5,867 bases of DNA from Pseudomonadota bacterium (GTDB lineage: Bacteria; Pseudomonadota; Gammaproteobacteria; Steroidobacterales; Steroidobacteraceae): NCBI GenBank assembly GCA_021820785.1, contig JAKADE010000167.1, forward strand, positions 1 to 5,867. Direction: 5' to 3'. The first letter of the stretch is position 1; every line of letters begins with the position of its first letter. This document shows, one piece after another, positions 4,766 to 5,867 of this stretch. The notes beneath the pieces were generated by a model. The model was not told where the DNA came from. It worked only from the letters and a program-made list of their open reading frames with translations, and did not search any database. The translations under genes were made by a program, and so were the position numbers.

Positions 4766-5332
4766 ATGACTGAACACGGCTTCGAAGTACCGTCACCGCA
4801 CGAGGCGCTGGTCGAGCATCACGCCACACATGACAGACTCGCGCAGCGGATTGCACTGGTGACAGCAATTCTGGCAACGATCGGCGCGATCCTCAGCTAT
4901 CAGTCTGGCGCCAACCAGAACCAGGCAATGTTCTTGAAGAACGAGAGCATCCGCAAACAAGCTCAGGCCTCGGACCAGTGGGCGTTCTACCAGGCGAGCT
5001 CGATAAAGCAACACATCGCGGAGGATATGGCGAGCATTGCGGGCAACGCGCAACAGCGCGCGAAACTGCTCGCACGGGCCAAACACGAAGCCTCGAAGAA
5101 GACGAAGATCATGGAAACCGCCGTGCGTCTTCAGCGCCAATCCCTGGCATTCAACGAACGGTCCGAGCGTGTGCTGCGCCCGCACGAGCGCATGGCGCTG
5201 GGCATGACGCTCATCCAGATTGCCGTGGCGCTTGCGTCGATCACGGTACTGACTCGCAGGACATGGCTCTTCTGGGGGGCCATGCTCTCTGCTCTGGTCG
5301 GCGTCGGTGTGGCCGCAAGCGGATTGCTGTGA
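4766..5332 (+). CDS. DUF4337-family inner-membrane protein
   Basis: A 188-residue protein that I assign to DUF4337, a bacterial family of unknown function. Family-like features are: an acidic/His-rich N-terminus (HEALVEHHATHDRLAQ, 12-27); a first membrane segment IALVTAILATIGAILSY (29-45); the very characteristic LKNESIRKQAQASDQWAFYQASSIKQ region (57-82); and two C-terminal membrane segments (about 144-162 and 167-188) separated by the basic turn TRRTW. A charged, probably helical region (90-140) lies between them. With three membrane spans the central helical region and the last turn should lie on opposite sides, but orientation is not certain. The ATG at 4766 is preferred because it has a Shine-Dalgarno sequence and the expected family N-terminus. 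The gene stands alone: 612 nt precede it and no supported gene follows in the window. Confidence 0.9.
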   Translation: MTEHGFEVPSPHEALVEHHATHDRLAQRIALVTAILATIGAILSYQSGANQNQAMFLKNESIRKQAQASDQWAFYQASSIKQHIAEDMASIAGNAQQRAKLLARAKHEASKKTKIMETAVRLQRQSLAFNERSERVLRPHERMALGMTLIQIAVALASITVLTRRTWLFWGAMLSALVGVGVAASGLL

Positions 5333-5867
5333 TCTTGGAGCAGGCCATCGGCCGGCATCAGTCAACCCGCAGGCATAAAGACTCTATTCCGGCCGTTGGT
5401 GCGCATGCAGGCGCACTCCGATTTCAAATCGCGCCATTCCGGCCGGGTGCAGGCAGGGCTGGCGATCACCCGGCCGACGCCGTCGGATACTGAGGACTGA
5501 AGAGATTGCCGAGAGGTTGCGGAGTACAACGATCAGCGCCAGAGATAAAGGTCTCGCGCGTCCTCCGGAATGAACCCAGAGGCATCGCCCGTCGGCTCCA
5601 CCACGGCTCGCATTCTGGCACGGACGAAACACACAAAGCGCGAAGGTCGTGTGGCTGTCGCGAAGGCCCCGCTCCCCATCAGGGCGACGAGGTGGCGGTA
5701 GCTGCGGCGGCAGGTAAGGCACCAACGAACGCGTGCTTCGATGACAATCGCAGGCATAGCGGCAGTCCGTGTGTTGTGGACTGACCAAACTGCCTGCACA
5801 AGACAGTTCTTATTGGTTCTGAAGGGCCAGTGGCCAGGGGCGAACGAACCACCGACACGCGGATTTT
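5333..5867. other. 535-nt terminal stretch without a supported gene
   Basis: No reading frame here carries a motif I recognise. The best candidate is a minus-strand frame from GTG 5799 (or ATG 5757) to 5533, encoding 88 or 74 residues with C/G-rich third positions, but it has no Shine-Dalgarno sequence and no family resemblance. A strong GC hairpin is present at 5440-5476. The sequence at 5790-5830 is somewhat AT-richer, and the window ends in TTTT without a hairpin directly before it. A gene may begin to the right of the window. Confidence 0.5.
5440..5476. repeat. 10-bp perfect GC-rich inverted repeat downstream of the DUF4337 gene
   Basis: CGGCCGGGTG (5440-5449) and CACCCGGCCG (5467-5476) are exact reverse complements with a 17-nt loop, 107 nt after the DUF4337 stop codon. 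The stem would be very stable as RNA. No T run follows on either strand, so it is not a classical intrinsic terminator. It may mark the 3' end of the DUF4337 transcript or be a dispersed intergenic repeat. Confidence 0.45.

Noticed and set aside
4466..4777. Minus-strand frame of 103 codons as a possible gene
   Set aside because: It overlaps the start and Shine-Dalgarno of the DUF4337 gene and shows no motif, promoter or ribosome binding site.
5410..5440. TTTCAAATC resembling a tRNA T-arm
   Set aside because: The flanking bases do not form a 5-bp T stem, and no D arm, anticodon arm or acceptor stem can be built around it.
5533..5799. Minus-strand small frame (88 codons from GTG 5799, 74 from ATG 5757)
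   Set aside because: Third positions are GC-rich, but no Shine-Dalgarno, promoter or family resemblance supports it; it is mentioned only in the regional description.

Overview
The window reads as GC-rich chromosomal DNA from a Gram-negative bacterium. The evidence is Tat and Sec export signals, strong G/C preference at third codon positions, and an ArsR/AHSA1 pair plus a DUF4337 membrane protein, all common in Proteobacteria. A gammaproteobacterium or another GC-rich proteobacterium is my best guess, but there is no rRNA or other marker to place it. I see no tRNA, rRNA, CRISPR array, intact transposase or phage gene.

Left half (1-2978), all on the minus strand. Reading in the direction of transcription, an ArsR-type repressor (2978-2622) and an AHSA1/SRPBCC protein (2625-2167) share an ATGA overlap. 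A Sec-exported protein of unknown function (2132-1419) follows after 34 bp. After another 94 bp comes a metallophosphoesterase of the SbcD/Mre11 superfamily (1324-230), which overlaps by 14 bp the start of an SMC/Rad50-like ATPase (243-1) that runs off the left edge. The nuclease/ATPase pair is almost certainly co-translated and should form an SbcCD-like DNA-end processing complex. It has a variant metal centre: Gln and Asp replace two of the usual His ligands.

The arsR promoter is the clearest regulatory element. A perfect TTGACA box and a TATACT box stand 16 bp apart, and the -10 lies only 7 nt from the ATG, so the mRNA should be leaderless. A 7+7 bp inverted repeat (ACTACAC-N11-GTGTAGT) covers the -10 edge and the first codons and is the natural candidate for an autoregulatory operator.

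Right half (2979-5867), plus strand. Divergent from arsR is a Tat-exported protein with two consecutive retropepsin-like aspartic protease domains (3059-4153). A 612-nt intergenic stretch with an AT-richer core and a perfect 16-bp palindrome separates it from a DUF4337 membrane protein (4766-5332). The last 535 nt hold a strong GC hairpin but no gene I can support.

No complete new multi-gene system is obvious. The most distinctive items are the altered-ligand SbcD homologue with its Rad50-like partner, the single-chain double retropepsin, and the leaderless self-regulated arsR-AHSA1 unit with an uncharacterised secreted protein immediately downstream.
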